A stretch of DNA of 64,000 bases from CBDEFX01 sp965237635. Its GTDB lineage: Bacteria > Chloroflexota > Dehalococcoidia > Lucifugimonadales > CAUZJF01. Positions within the stretch are counted from its first letter, which is position 1; each line of letters starts with the position of its first letter. The DNA lies in contig CBDEFX010000001.1 of assembly GCA_965237635.1 (NCBI GenBank), positions 744,001 to 808,000 of the forward strand, in the 5' to 3' direction. The notes below the pieces were generated by a model. The model worked only from the letters and a program-made list of their open reading frames with translations. It was not told where the DNA came from and made no database searches. Below, piece by piece: positions 53,121 through 62,177 of the stretch. A program made the position numbers and the translations under genes.

Positions 53121-56100
53121 ATGTTCGAACCGATAGGATCAAAGGTCGACTTCCCAGCGATGGAGCGCGAGTTGCTCACGTGGTGGGCCGAGAACGAGAT
53201 TGTCGAGAAGTACCTCAAGCGCAACGATAGCTCGGCGAAGAAATTCTCGTTCATCGATGGGCCGATCACGGCCAACAACCCGATGGGCGTGCACCACGGA
53301 TGGGGCCGCACGTATAAAGACCTGTTCCAGCGCTACAAGACCATGCAGGGATTCAAGCAGCGTTACCAGAACGGCTTCGACGGTCAAGGCCTGTGGATCG
53401 AGGTGGAGGTCGAAAAGGAGCTTGGCCTCAACTCCAAGCGCGATATCGAGACGTTCGGTATCGATAAGTTTGTCGAGCTATGCAAACAACGCGTTAGGAA
53501 GTTCGCGGACGTCCAGACACAGCAGTCGATCAGGCTGGGCTACTGGATGGACTGGGACAACTCCTACCACACGATGTCGGACGAGAACAACTACACGATC
53601 TGGCACTTCCTGAAGGTGTGCCACGAGCGCGGCTGGATCTACGAGGGCACCGACGTCATGCCCTGGTGTCCCCGCTGCGGGACAGGGCTTTCAGAGCACG
53701 AGATCGCGACCGAAGGCTATCGAGAGATCGTGCACCCGGGCCTGTACGTTCGGTTTCCGCTGGTCGAGCGACCCGGCGAGTCGCTACTGGTCTGGACCAC
53801 GACACCCTGGACTCTGACTAGCAACACCGGCGCCGCCGTCCACCCCGACTTCACCTGTGTCAAAGTCCGGACCGCCGACGGCGAGGTGCTCTACCTGCTC
53901 AAAGCCCGTTTGGATGTGCTGAAGGGCGACCATGAGGTGCTGGACGAGATGCCCGGCAGGTCGCTCGCCGGCCTTCGCTACCGGGGGCCGTTCGACGAGC
54001 TCCCGGCCCAGAAGGGCGTGGACCATCGCGTAGTCGTGTGGAAGGAGGTCAGCGAGAGTGAAGGAACGGGCATCGTGCACACTGCTCCGGGTGCCGGTAA
54101 AGAAGACTTCGCCCTGAGCAAGGAGATGGGGCTGGCCGTCGTTGCGCCACTGGACGACTTCGGAGTATTCGTTGACGGGTTCGACTGGCTGACCGGCAAG
54201 AGCGTGTTCGAGGTCAACAAGTCCATCTACGATAGCTTGCGGGAGAAGGGCGCCTTCTACAAGCTTGAACAGTTCTCCCACCGCTATCCCGTATGCTGGC
54301 GCTGCGACACCGAGCTGGTATTCCGCCTGGTGGACGAGTGGTTCATCTCAATGGACGAGCTACGAGGCCTTATCGCGGAAGTGACCAAGAAGATCCAATG
54401 GGTCCCAGGGTTCGGCCTCCAGAGGGAGCTGGACTGGCTGAAGAACATGGACGACTGGATGATCTCCAAGAAGCGCTACTGGGGGCTGGCCTTGCCCATC
54501 TACAAGTGCGGAGAGTGCGGCCACTTCGAGGTCATCGGCAGCGAGCCGGAGCTCGAGTCCAGGGCCGTCGAGGGATGGGACAGGTTCGAGGGCCAATCGC
54601 CACATCGCCCCTGGATCGACGCAGTCAAGGTCAAGTGTCCGGAGTGCGGGGCAACGGTCTCGCGCATTCTCGACGTCGGGAACCCGTGGCTGGACGCGGG
54701 AATCGTTCCCTTCTCAACGACTGGCTACCGGCAGGACCGCGATCATTGGCGGGAGTGGTTCCCCGCGGATTGGATATCGGAGAGCTTCCCCGGCCAGTTC
54801 CGGAACTGGTTCTATTCCCTCCTCACTATGAGTACCGTGCTCGAGAAGTCCGAGCCCTGCCGGGCCATCTTCAGCTACGCGGTGATGCGGGACGAGAAGG
54901 GCGAAGAGATGCACAAGAGCAAGGGCAACGCTATCTGGTTCGACGAGGCCGCCGAGAAGATGGGAGTCGATGCCATGCGGTGGCTGTATGTTCGCCACAA
55001 CCCTGCGGCGAACCTGAACTTCGGCTTTGGGATCGCCGACGAGGTGCGGAGACGTTTTATCATCCCGCTCTGGAACGCCTTTTCGTTCTTCGTAACGTAC
55101 GCCAACATAGACCAGTATGACCCGAAGACCGCCGCTCCACCGGTGGAAAGCAGGCCCGAGCTGGACAGGTGGATAGTCTCGGAGCTGAACACTCTCATCA
55201 GCGATGTCACGGCGGCGCTGGACCGGTACGAGCCTGATGCCGCGGCGCGGCGGGTCGAGGAGTTTGTCGAGTACCTCACAAACTGGTACATCAGACGAAG
55301 CCGCCGCCGTTTCTGGAAGAGTGGGGTCCTGAGTGGGGATGACGGGGCGGACGAGGACAAGCTCGCGGCTTACTCGACCCTCTACGAGTGCCTGGTGACG
55401 TTGGCAAAACTGATAGCACCCTTCCTCCCCTTCGTCTCCGAGGCCATTTACCGAAACCTTTCGGCTCCGCTCAAAGCAGGCCTTGTCGCCTCCGTGGGCG
55501 GGGGCGCCGACAGTGTCCACCTTGACAGCTACCCCGCAGCGGACGCGTCGAAGATCGACGGTGGGCTGTCGGAGGCCACGAGGCTCGCCATGCGTCTGTC
55601 CAGCCTAGGACGGGCCGCGCGCAGCAGCGCGGGAATCAAGGTGCGGCAACCGTTGGAGCGGGCCCTTGTCTGGATCGCGTCAGGTGAGACCGGGCTTCTA
55701 GAGCAAGTCGTTTCTCAGGTGCGGGACGAGCTGAACATCAAAGAGGTCGTGACGATCGACGACGAGGCTGAGGTGCGGGAGTTCAAGCTGAAGCCTAACA
55801 TGGCGATTCTTGGGCCCAAGTATGGTGCCGAGATGGGTAAGGTGTTGGAGGCGATAGCGAACGCCGATGCCCAAAAGGTCTACTCCAAGCTCGCCGCCCC
55901 ACCTCCGCAGAGTCTGATGGACCGCCTCAAGGGGAAGCCGGACACCGGGGCACGGCAAGCGCTCTACGCGGACTCCGAAAGTCCGGTCAGGCAGGTTACC
56001 ATAGGGGACTTTGTACTAGGCCTAGACGACGTCAAGTTCGTATACACCGATCGGCACGGCTACTCCGTCACCGGTGAGCCCGGTTACACCGTGGCCGTCA

Positions 56101-56384
56101 CGACCGAGATCAGTCACGAGCTCGCGCTGGAGGGGCTGGCAAGGGAGCTGGTGCACCGTATCCAGAATATGAGGCGGTCGGCGGGGTTCGACATCGCCGA
56201 CCACATCGTGACTTACTACCAGGGCGGGTCGGAGCTAGACGAGGTTGTGTCCGCGCACGGTGACTACATCAGAGAGGAGACCCTGTCACGCCAGGTACTT
56301 AATGAAGCTCCGGCCGATGACGCTTACTCAGAGACGCACGAGGTCAATGGACTCGAGGCTGTGCTTGGGGTCATAAAGGCGTGA
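53121..56384 (+). CDS. ileS: Isoleucyl-tRNA synthetase
   Basis: 1087 residues, the long eukaryote/archaea-like IleRS form. The HIGH-type motif is in PMGVHHGWGRTYKDLF at about 54-63; KSKGN for KMSKS is at about 597-601. Cys pairs CPRCGTGLSEHE, CGECGHFEV and CPECGATVSR suggest zinc sites. The editing domain has TTTPWTLTSNTGAAVHPD and HTAPGAGKED. The C-terminal anticodon-binding domain follows to the end. It charges tRNA-Ile. It lies about 1.1 kb behind the T-box leader and probably belongs to its transcript. Confidence 0.96.
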   Translation: MFEPIGSKVDFPAMERELLTWWAENEIVEKYLKRNDSSAKKFSFIDGPITANNPMGVHHGWGRTYKDLFQRYKTMQGFKQRYQNGFDGQGLWIEVEVEKELGLNSKRDIETFGIDKFVELCKQRVRKFADVQTQQSIRLGYWMDWDNSYHTMSDENNYTIWHFLKVCHERGWIYEGTDVMPWCPRCGTGLSEHEIATEGYREIVHPGLYVRFPLVERPGESLLVWTTTPWTLTSNTGAAVHPDFTCVKVRTADGEVLYLLKARLDVLKGDHEVLDEMPGRSLAGLRYRGPFDELPAQKGVDHRVVVWKEVSESEGTGIVHTAPGAGKEDFALSKEMGLAVVAPLDDFGVFVDGFDWLTGKSVFEVNKSIYDSLREKGAFYKLEQFSHRYPVCWRCDTELVFRLVDEWFISMDELRGLIAEVTKKIQWVPGFGLQRELDWLKNMDDWMISKKRYWGLALPIYKCGECGHFEVIGSEPELESRAVEGWDRFEGQSPHRPWIDAVKVKCPECGATVSRILDVGNPWLDAGIVPFSTTGYRQDRDHWREWFPADWISESFPGQFRNWFYSLLTMSTVLEKSEPCRAIFSYAVMRDEKGEEMHKSKGNAIWFDEAAEKMGVDAMRWLYVRHNPAANLNFGFGIADEVRRRFIIPLWNAFSFFVTYANIDQYDPKTAAPPVESRPELDRWIVSELNTLISDVTAALDRYEPDAAARRVEEFVEYLTNWYIRRSRRRFWKSGVLSGDDGADEDKLAAYSTLYECLVTLAKLIAPFLPFVSEAIYRNLSAPLKAGLVASVGGGADSVHLDSYPAADASKIDGGLSEATRLAMRLSSLGRAARSSAGIKVRQPLERALVWIASGETGLLEQVVSQVRDELNIKEVVTIDDEAEVREFKLKPNMAILGPKYGAEMGKVLEAIANADAQKVYSKLAAPPPQSLMDRLKGKPDTGARQALYADSESPVRQVTIGDFVLGLDDVKFVYTDRHGYSVTGEPGYTVAVTTEISHELALEGLARELVHRIQNMRRSAGFDIADHIVTYYQGGSELDEVVSAHGDYIREETLSRQVLNEAPADDAYSETHEVNGLEAVLGVIKA

Positions 56385-56388
56385 AGGG

Positions 56389-57552
56389 CTACGAGGGCCG
56401 CTCGGCGAGCTCCACGATCGTGATCAGGGTCTCGTTACTGTGTACGTACTCGACGTTGATCAGGTCGCCTACCTTGTAGGTCCACAACAAGCTGAGCCAC
56501 GAAGCAACGTCCGGCGTAGGGATACCGTCGATCTTGGTCATGACATCCCCGGCACGAATGCCCGCTTTGAATGCGGGGCCATCCAGGGACATTAGCGTAA
56601 CAATGACCCCCTCGGTCACGGACAGGTTCAAGTCGTTGGCGATCGCAGGGGATACGTCCCTTCCAGAAAACCCGATCCGTGGACGGATCACGCGGCCGTG
56701 CTCGATCAGGCTATCAATGACAGGGACGGCAACCGCGGCGCTCGATGCGAACCCAACGCCACTGGCTCCTCGAACGATAGTCTGATTGATGCCGACCACC
56801 TCCCCGTCGAGGTTGATCAACGGTCCGCCGCTGTTGCCGCTATTGATGGCGGCGTCCGTCTGGATAAGGTCGTAGTAGGTACCCGCCCCCTGGTCAGTGC
56901 TAATAGTGCGCCCCAGGGCACTGATGATACCCAGCGTCACCGTCGGGCCTCCCCTCAGCGCCAGCGCGTTTCCCATCGTCAGCACCCATTCCCCAACTCT
57001 CAGGTGGTTGCTGTTAGCGAAACTTGCGGTGGGCAGGTTTTCCGCGTCGATCTTAACGACCGCCAGGTCTGTCACGACGTCCCTTCCGACTACCTGCCCG
57101 TCGTAGGTCTGGCCATCGGGCAAGTGAACCTTGATCTCCACAGCGCCGTCGATGACATGGGCGTTGGTGGCGATGTAGCCGTTGGGTCGCACTATGATGC
57201 CAGACCCGTCGCCCGACTCTTGTTGAAACGCAAATAGACCTCTGGTGATGGACTCCACGCTGATGGAGGCTACCCAGGGCTTGACGTCTTCAACGACGTC
57301 GGCAATAGAGGGGAGAGTGGATAGGGCAGCGGCGGAGTTAGACCCGTTGACGTTCTGGGCACTTGGAGCCGGGGCTGCAGGCGCCGGCGCTAGCGGCGCC
57401 GACGTGGCGATCGGCTCAGGAGTAGGGGCCGGTTGCGAGGTGCCGCAAGCTACTGCTAGAGCAATCAGCAGCGGAAGCGGTAGGAGCTTGATGCATCGAG
57501 AGCCGCACGCTTTAGGCCATCCTCGTAGATTCCACAACCCTGAGACTGACAC
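56389..57552 (-). CDS. HtrA/DegP-type serine protease lipoprotein
   Basis: 387 residues. IKLLPLPLLIALAVACG forms a lipoprotein signal with the Cys at about 36, followed by a Pro/Ala-rich linker. Trypsin-like triad: His in ATNAHVID (about 132), Asp in VVTDLAVVKID (about 162), Ser in INSGNSGGPL (about 241). One PDZ domain covers about 290-385 (GVIVTLMSLDGPAFKAGIRAGDVMTKIDG). It would act in the envelope on misfolded proteins. Its 5' end overlaps the YihY gene by 41 bases; the actual start could be a little further in. Confidence 0.9.
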   Translation of the reverse strand: MSVSGLWNLRGWPKACGSRCIKLLPLPLLIALAVACGTSQPAPTPEPIATSAPLAPAPAAPAPSAQNVNGSNSAAALSTLPSIADVVEDVKPWVASISVESITRGLFAFQQESGDGSGIIVRPNGYIATNAHVIDGAVEIKVHLPDGQTYDGQVVGRDVVTDLAVVKIDAENLPTASFANSNHLRVGEWVLTMGNALALRGGPTVTLGIISALGRTISTDQGAGTYYDLIQTDAAINSGNSGGPLINLDGEVVGINQTIVRGASGVGFASSAAVAVPVIDSLIEHGRVIRPRIGFSGRDVSPAIANDLNLSVTEGVIVTLMSLDGPAFKAGIRAGDVMTKIDGIPTPDVASWLSLLWTYKVGDLINVEYVHSNETLITIVELAERPS

Positions 57553-58444
57553 GCGAAAACCCCGTCCAGAGGAGTCTAAAGCTATATGATTCCTTCTCTT
57601 CGATGCTGGAAGCGTACGCGGCGTAACGCGATGTGATGAGGGCGCCGAACAAGACTATGATAGCTGACACGTAGACCCAGGTCAATAAAGCCACGATCGC
57701 TCCAACCGACCCGTACACCACGTTGTAATCGAGTGACGTGATTATGTATTTGACGAAACCCCACTTCACCGCTTCGAACGCCATCGATGCGATCAACGCC
57801 CCCAGCCATACGTCTCTAAGGCGGACACCTGTGTACGGAAGGAATCGGTACATCAATACGAAAGCGGCAAAGGAAGCCAGAGGAGACAATAGGTTGGACA
57901 GGACTCTCCAGATGGAGTCGTTCAAGAGTTGAGACTCTGGGGCCACTGCGGTCAATACGCCTCTGGAGACGCCGATGGCCGCCCCGCTGTACAAGACCGC
58001 CAGCAGTACGACCCCAGCAACCAACACCAGGGTGAGGTCTATGAGGCGCTCCCTGAGGAACGGCCGTGTCTTCTTGACGCCCCAGGCGGCGTTAATCCCC
58101 TTTCTGATGGCTCCGAAGGCGGCGGTTGACGCCCAGAGCAGGCCGAATACGCTGGCGATCCCGATTCCGGTTATCGCAGGGGTGTTCACGACACCTTGCA
58201 CCTGCACGCTGACGAACTCGCTTGACACCGGGAGAGCATCCGCGATCCCCTGGGCAAGCTCGAGTCGCTGCTCTTCGGTGCGAAGCCCCGCCAGGAAGCC
58301 GAGGACTGTGATGACCGCCAGGAACAGCGGGAACATAGCGAAAAGAGCATAGAAGGCGATAGCCCCCGCTATGTAGGGGCAGTTCTTCCGCATGAAGTCG
58401 TTGACCGTATCGGCGCTAAAAAGCACGAATCTGATAGCGACCAA
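57512..58444 (-). CDS. YihY/UPF0761-family membrane protein
   Basis: 310 residues with six predicted membrane segments (about 25-55, 93-115, 138-160, 185-205, 214-236 and 248-275). Starts MVAIRFVLFSADTVNDFMRKNCPYIAGAIAFYALFAMFPLFL, the family signature, and has GINAAWGVKKTRPFLRERLIDLTLVL and PYTGVRLRDVWLGALIASMAFEAVKWGF. Often called ribonuclease BN or BrkB, though most members are membrane proteins of unknown function. It is upstream of htrA on the same strand, overlapping it. Confidence 0.88.
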   Translation of the reverse strand: MVAIRFVLFSADTVNDFMRKNCPYIAGAIAFYALFAMFPLFLAVITVLGFLAGLRTEEQRLELAQGIADALPVSSEFVSVQVQGVVNTPAITGIGIASVFGLLWASTAAFGAIRKGINAAWGVKKTRPFLRERLIDLTLVLVAGVVLLAVLYSGAAIGVSRGVLTAVAPESQLLNDSIWRVLSNLLSPLASFAAFVLMYRFLPYTGVRLRDVWLGALIASMAFEAVKWGFVKYIITSLDYNVVYGSVGAIVALLTWVYVSAIIVLFGALITSRYAAYASSIEEKESYSFRLLWTGFSRVSLRVVESTRMA

Positions 58445-58770
58445 TTGCGAACTCCGGAAGGTCTGTCCGGCGAAATGGCCGGAATTTGGCGAAATCCCGT
58501 GAGGATACTACAGAAGTCGAAACGGCGTTGTCAAGGCGCGCAGGGGCCACCTGGCCAACTGCAACCCTCGAGTTTTGCATCTAAAGTCGCAGTCCGCCGT
58601 GTGGCTCGACAAGTCCCCCGATGCGGCATCGGGGCGACTCCTGTCGGAGCTCACCACGAACGGAGGTTCAAGGCACCGTTCACCCTGAGTAGTCCCGATG
58701 CCGCCCCGATGCCGTATCGGGGGGGACGTATCGAAGGGAGCTCGTCGAAGGGCACTTCGGGTCAACTCAA
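58445..58770. repeat. Intergenic stretch with hairpin repeats
   Basis: No gene. From 58603 to 58760 it holds CGACAAG, a TCCCCCGATGCGGCATCGGGG insert and CTCACCACGAACGG, then GTAGTCCCGATGCC and CCCCGATGCCGTATCGGGG, and a final CGTATCGAAGG arm. This is the same composite hairpin as at 84-186, with a second palindromic insert in its right half. Confidence 0.65.
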
Positions 58771-58774
58771 CACT

Positions 58775-60759
58775 TGATTCCCTCGCAAAAAGGCCTGTTT
58801 GAGATGAACCCTGGCGTGCGAAGGGGCCTGGAAGGGAGGAGGCCACGGGATGCCGGCTGCTGGCCTCACCGCACCATCTGCCGCGCTCAGGACAAGCGTG
58901 ATCCCGTTGCGGTACCCATTCCGTGGCTCAGGGCACCCGGTGGAAGTTGTGGAGCGGCGCCCTCATGCGACCGCGACCGCAGGTACCGTCCCGACCGCCC
59001 GCTGAGCCGTGTTCTCCATCTCCACCAGGCGTGCATGGACCATCCGCTTGAAGTTGCACGCCAACGCCTTCAGGTAGACGGCAAGCCGCACCCGACGGCC
59101 CCCTCGCACCCGCAAGCGCCCAAGCCCGTGGGCGCGCTTCAGTTCGGAGTTCGTTCCCTCGATCCCGGCCCTTATGTCATACCGCTTGCGCCACTCCTCG
59201 GTGGCCTCGGCCCTCCGGCGCCGCTCGATGTTTACCTTCACCAGATCCGCCTTGAGGACGTAGTCCCCCGCACGCCGGTCCAGCTTCACTGAGCAACGGG
59301 ACCGCAAGGGGCAGGGCTCGCATGTTGTCCCGGCAAAGTGGACCTCTACCCGCTCCGGCGCATCCTCCAACTCGTACTCCTCGATGGACGGGTGGCCGGC
59401 GGGGCACACCGTGGCCTGCTCCCCTGTGACGTCGATCTGGAAGTCCGCGGCGGTGAGCGGCGGTGGTCCGTCACGCTCTCCTTCGTGCGAGTTCCCCGGC
59501 GCCGACCCCGCCACCGGGCTCACCAGTTCCGTTCCCCGGCGCGAGGCTTCGAAGGCGTTGCGGCCCGACCCATACGCCGTGTCGACGAAGAGCTCGTCCG
59601 GTCGGACCTTCCGCTCTGCGAGCCCGTCAACGACCGGCACGCTCACGTCGGTGTCGCTCCCACTCGAGGGGGTCACCTCCACGTGGGTGATGAGCTGGGT
59701 GGCGTTCTCCTCGTGGCAGGTCTCCGCCACCTGCACCTCGTACCCCTTCCCCTTGTGGCCGCTGTAGGTCACATCCGGGTCGTGGGGCGATTGCAGCGAG
59801 TCGGCGGACACCTGCTTCGGGTCCTTCAGGGCCACGGGCACCTTGCATTCCCCAGCATCGTCGTCATCGTCCCCCGGGCGCCCGTCCCGGTGTTTGCCCA
59901 CATGGCACTGCTCCCGCAGCAGCCGCTCCAGCAGCCGGTACTCCTCCAGCTGGGCAGCAGTCGTGCCACAGAACCGGTCCACCAGCCGGTAGAGGTCCCG
60001 GGCACAGACCGAAAAGCGTCGCCGACCCTCCCCCGTGTGGGCGTCCTCGTAGTGGGTCGCCTCGTCTTCTTCCTTCAAATAGCGCCCCAGGAGGCCCTCC
60101 GGAACCACAGGGCGAAGCTCTGGGTGCTCCCAGCGCAAGGCCCGCAGGAACAACCGCATCGTCTCACAGAACAGGCCCAGCCGGGTGAGTGTAGCGATGT
60201 TGCTCATGATGTGGGTGGAGTCCAACCGTTGCTTTCCGGTGCGTATGCCCAGCGCCTGGATGATCCGGTCCGTGATCTCCTGGAAAGCCAGCCGGCCACC
60301 GTCGTGCTGCATCAGGCGAACTCGGAAGTTGTGGAGGGTCTTCTGGGGCAGGTGGGTCTCCTCGATGTCCAGCCGCAGGGCGTGGTGCCAGAGCAGGTTG
60401 AACTCTAGCTGCTCCAGGGCTTCACCGTCGGTGAGGTTGAACATCTCTTTGAGAAGGTGGACCCCGAGGACGGTCTGCACCGCTCGGTTGGGACGGCCGT
60501 TGTCCGCGCAGTACATCGGAGCAAAGAGCTCCTCGTCAATCAGGGGGAGCGCCTCGTTTCGGAAAACCTCGGCCCAACTCCCCTCCAGGCGCTTAGCCTT
60601 CTTCGGCGTCACCAGGAACTGGGACTGCCAGAGGCTCTCTTGCGGGTCTCGCGCTCGGAACATCCTCCCCTCCCTCGCCCGGGCGCTGCCCCAACGCCCC
60701 TTCCCCACATTATCCTCCCATTGCCCCCGGAGGACGAGGGGTTTTTACGAGGGAATCAT
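58775..60759 (-). mobile_element. IS1182-family element (about 1985 bp)
   Basis: Left end TGATTCCCTCGCAAAAAGG, right end inverted ATGATTCCCTCGTAAAAACC. CACT lies on both sides (58771-58774 and 60760-60763) if the right end includes one extra T. It contains one intact transposase. Its end sequences are those of the three 163-bp MITEs in the window. Confidence 0.88.
58963..60708 (-). CDS. IS1182-family transposase
   Basis: 581 residues. The N-terminal DUF772 region has FAPMYCADNGRPNRAVQTVLGVHLLKEMFNLTDGEALEQLEFNLLWHHALRLD and TLHNFRVRL. The DDE core includes RLDSTHIMSNIATLTRLGL, YSGHKGKGYEVQVAETCHEEN, LFVDTAYGSGRN, and the C-terminal RYDIRAGIEGTNSELKRAHGLGRLRVRGGRRVRLAVYLKALACNFKRM with the catalytic Glu. 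Cys-rich TCEPCPLRSRC is a zinc-type insert typical of IS1182. Full length; likely the enzyme that can move the MITEs. Confidence 0.93.
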   Translation of the reverse strand: MGKGRWGSARAREGRMFRARDPQESLWQSQFLVTPKKAKRLEGSWAEVFRNEALPLIDEELFAPMYCADNGRPNRAVQTVLGVHLLKEMFNLTDGEALEQLEFNLLWHHALRLDIEETHLPQKTLHNFRVRLMQHDGGRLAFQEITDRIIQALGIRTGKQRLDSTHIMSNIATLTRLGLFCETMRLFLRALRWEHPELRPVVPEGLLGRYLKEEDEATHYEDAHTGEGRRRFSVCARDLYRLVDRFCGTTAAQLEEYRLLERLLREQCHVGKHRDGRPGDDDDDAGECKVPVALKDPKQVSADSLQSPHDPDVTYSGHKGKGYEVQVAETCHEENATQLITHVEVTPSSGSDTDVSVPVVDGLAERKVRPDELFVDTAYGSGRNAFEASRRGTELVSPVAGSAPGNSHEGERDGPPPLTAADFQIDVTGEQATVCPAGHPSIEEYELEDAPERVEVHFAGTTCEPCPLRSRCSVKLDRRAGDYVLKADLVKVNIERRRRAEATEEWRKRYDIRAGIEGTNSELKRAHGLGRLRVRGGRRVRLAVYLKALACNFKRMVHARLVEMENTAQRAVGTVPAVAVA

Positions 60760-60815
60760 CACTTCGGCTCAAAGCCGCCGCACCCAGTGTGGCAGGCCCA
60801 TTCCGCTCGCGATAC

Positions 60816-61712
60816 CTATCTTATGAACCAGCGGACCGCGTGTCGGCCCTGGCTCTTTCGGAACTGCAGCGTGTATGGGTCGACCATCTGTAACGCGACG
60901 TGGCCGTCCGTTCGGGCCATCACCCAGCCGAAGTCCCAGCCGTTGCTAACGTAGGTTAGAGGGATGGCTGGCCTAACGCGTACAAGGGGGTGTGTCGACC
61001 CGATAAACAGCTTGCGCTCCGTGTAGTAGTAGCATGATCCCACCTGGATGAACACCTCGTGGCCCATAGCGTTGGCGGGGTCTTCCGCAAGATCGTCGCA
61101 TAGGCCGCGGATACCCACCTTGACCTCCGCACCGCTGCTGAACGCATCCCCCAGCGCCTCGACCGAGCCGGACTGCACCTCACCGTCTTGGCCGTGTGCC
61201 AGCACCTCACGCCAGTCGTCCCGGACCCAGTAGCGGTACACATCGAAATCGTAGATAAAGTTGCTGCTGGGGGCGTTGGTAGTCTGGTCCCAGTCCTCGA
61301 GCTTGTGCATCTTCGGCATTTCGGAGACGTCTTCAAGGGGGGACGGCCCACGTTCGCCGACCGGCGGTGGGCCGTTGAGGAGCGGGTTCCCTCTCGCCTG
61401 CATTCCGTCCTGGTTGTACAGAAAGAACGACATCGACGGGCGGCCAAACCCGTGAGGAAGCGAGATAGGCTGTCGCAGGGTCATAAAGCCGGCTGTCCAC
61501 GAGTCCTGCAGCAGGTACGTCTCCCCGAACTCGGCCACCTCTATCACGACCTCGGGGTTGTCGGAGCTTGGGTCGATGTGCTCGTTGTGCTTGAACTCAG
61601 TAGCTATACGCAGGTCCGCCCCTCGTCTGACGGCGTCGCTCAGCGCTGCCACGCTGCCGGCCGAGGCCGAACGGCTCTCGTCCAGCTCTAACGCGCGTGT
61701 CCAGCCTTTCAT
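60816..61712 (-). CDS. Unrecognised protein with an internal duplication
   Basis: 298 residues. GSVAALSDAVRRGADLRIATEFKHNEH (about 18-44) and GSVEALGDAFSSGAEVKVGIRGL (about 176-198) align, so the protein has two related halves of about 150 residues. Each is followed by a beta-rich region with aromatics (DSWTAGFMTLRQPISLP; GSCYYYTERKLFIGS). No signal peptide and no known family. ATG at 61712 follows GAGGTAAG. It lies between the IS1182 element and the rpsF promoter, on the opposite strand to rpsF. Confidence 0.55.
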   Translation of the reverse strand: MKGWTRALELDESRSASAGSVAALSDAVRRGADLRIATEFKHNEHIDPSSDNPEVVIEVAEFGETYLLQDSWTAGFMTLRQPISLPHGFGRPSMSFFLYNQDGMQARGNPLLNGPPPVGERGPSPLEDVSEMPKMHKLEDWDQTTNAPSSNFIYDFDVYRYWVRDDWREVLAHGQDGEVQSGSVEALGDAFSSGAEVKVGIRGLCDDLAEDPANAMGHEVFIQVGSCYYYTERKLFIGSTHPLVRVRPAIPLTYVSNGWDFGWVMARTDGHVALQMVDPYTLQFRKSQGRHAVRWFIR

Positions 61713-61759
61713 CTGGTCTTACCTCCTCAGGTGTTGGCTTCGCTTGCAACGGGGTCGAA

Positions 61760-61787
61760 TTGTAGCACGTCCTACCCCGTGCTATAA
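61760..61787 (+). promoter_or_regulatory. Sigma-70-type promoter of the rpsF operon
   Basis: TTGTAG, a 17-bp spacer and TATAAT at 61782-61787. The ATG that could start a longer S6 frame overlaps the -10 box, so translation must start downstream. Confidence 0.7.
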
Positions 61788-61822
61788 TGCCTCCAGTCGT
61801 TCACACAGGTTTAGGGGCTGAT

Positions 61823-62176
61823 TTGGCTGATCCGCAATCACGCGAATACGAACTGGTAATGGTCCTCAGTGCGGAAGCCACTGAGGACGAGATCTCCGCC
61901 ACTGTGGAGCGGGTGGACGGGCTGATTGCGTCCGGCGATGGCAGCGTTGGGGACCATGAGACGTGGGGGCTGCGCCGGCTCGCGTTCCCCGTCCAGAAAC
62001 AGAGGGAGGGAAACTACGTCCTGACCCGTTTCGGGTCTGACCCGAGCACCATTGCCGAGCTCAACCGCAGCCTGAAGGCCGCCGATGATATTCTGAGGTT
62101 TCTCGTGACTAAAGTGGAATTGCGGCCTGCTGTCCGGATGTCATCCAAGGAAGCCAAGGCGAAAGGAGCCGGTTGA
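61823..62176 (+). CDS. rpsF: 30S ribosomal protein S6
   Basis: 117 residues from a TTG at 61823: the first residues are MADPQSREYELVMVLS. TTG is preferred because the upstream ATG (61787) overlaps the -10 promoter box and TAGGGG lies a few bases before the TTG. YELVMVLSAEATEDEISATVERV, GLRRLAFPVQKQREGNYVLTRFGSD and LRFLVTKVE match S6. It binds 16S rRNA with S18. First gene of rpsF-ssb-rpsR; 1 bp separates it from ssb. Confidence 0.93.
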   Translation: MADPQSREYELVMVLSAEATEDEISATVERVDGLIASGDGSVGDHETWGLRRLAFPVQKQREGNYVLTRFGSDPSTIAELNRSLKAADDILRFLVTKVELRPAVRMSSKEAKAKGAG

Positions 62177-62177
62177 G

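Noticed and set aside
58963..60408. Long plus-strand frame of 356 residues opposite the IS1182 transposase
   Set aside because: Leu/His/Val/Arg-rich shadow of the transposase; no start signal.
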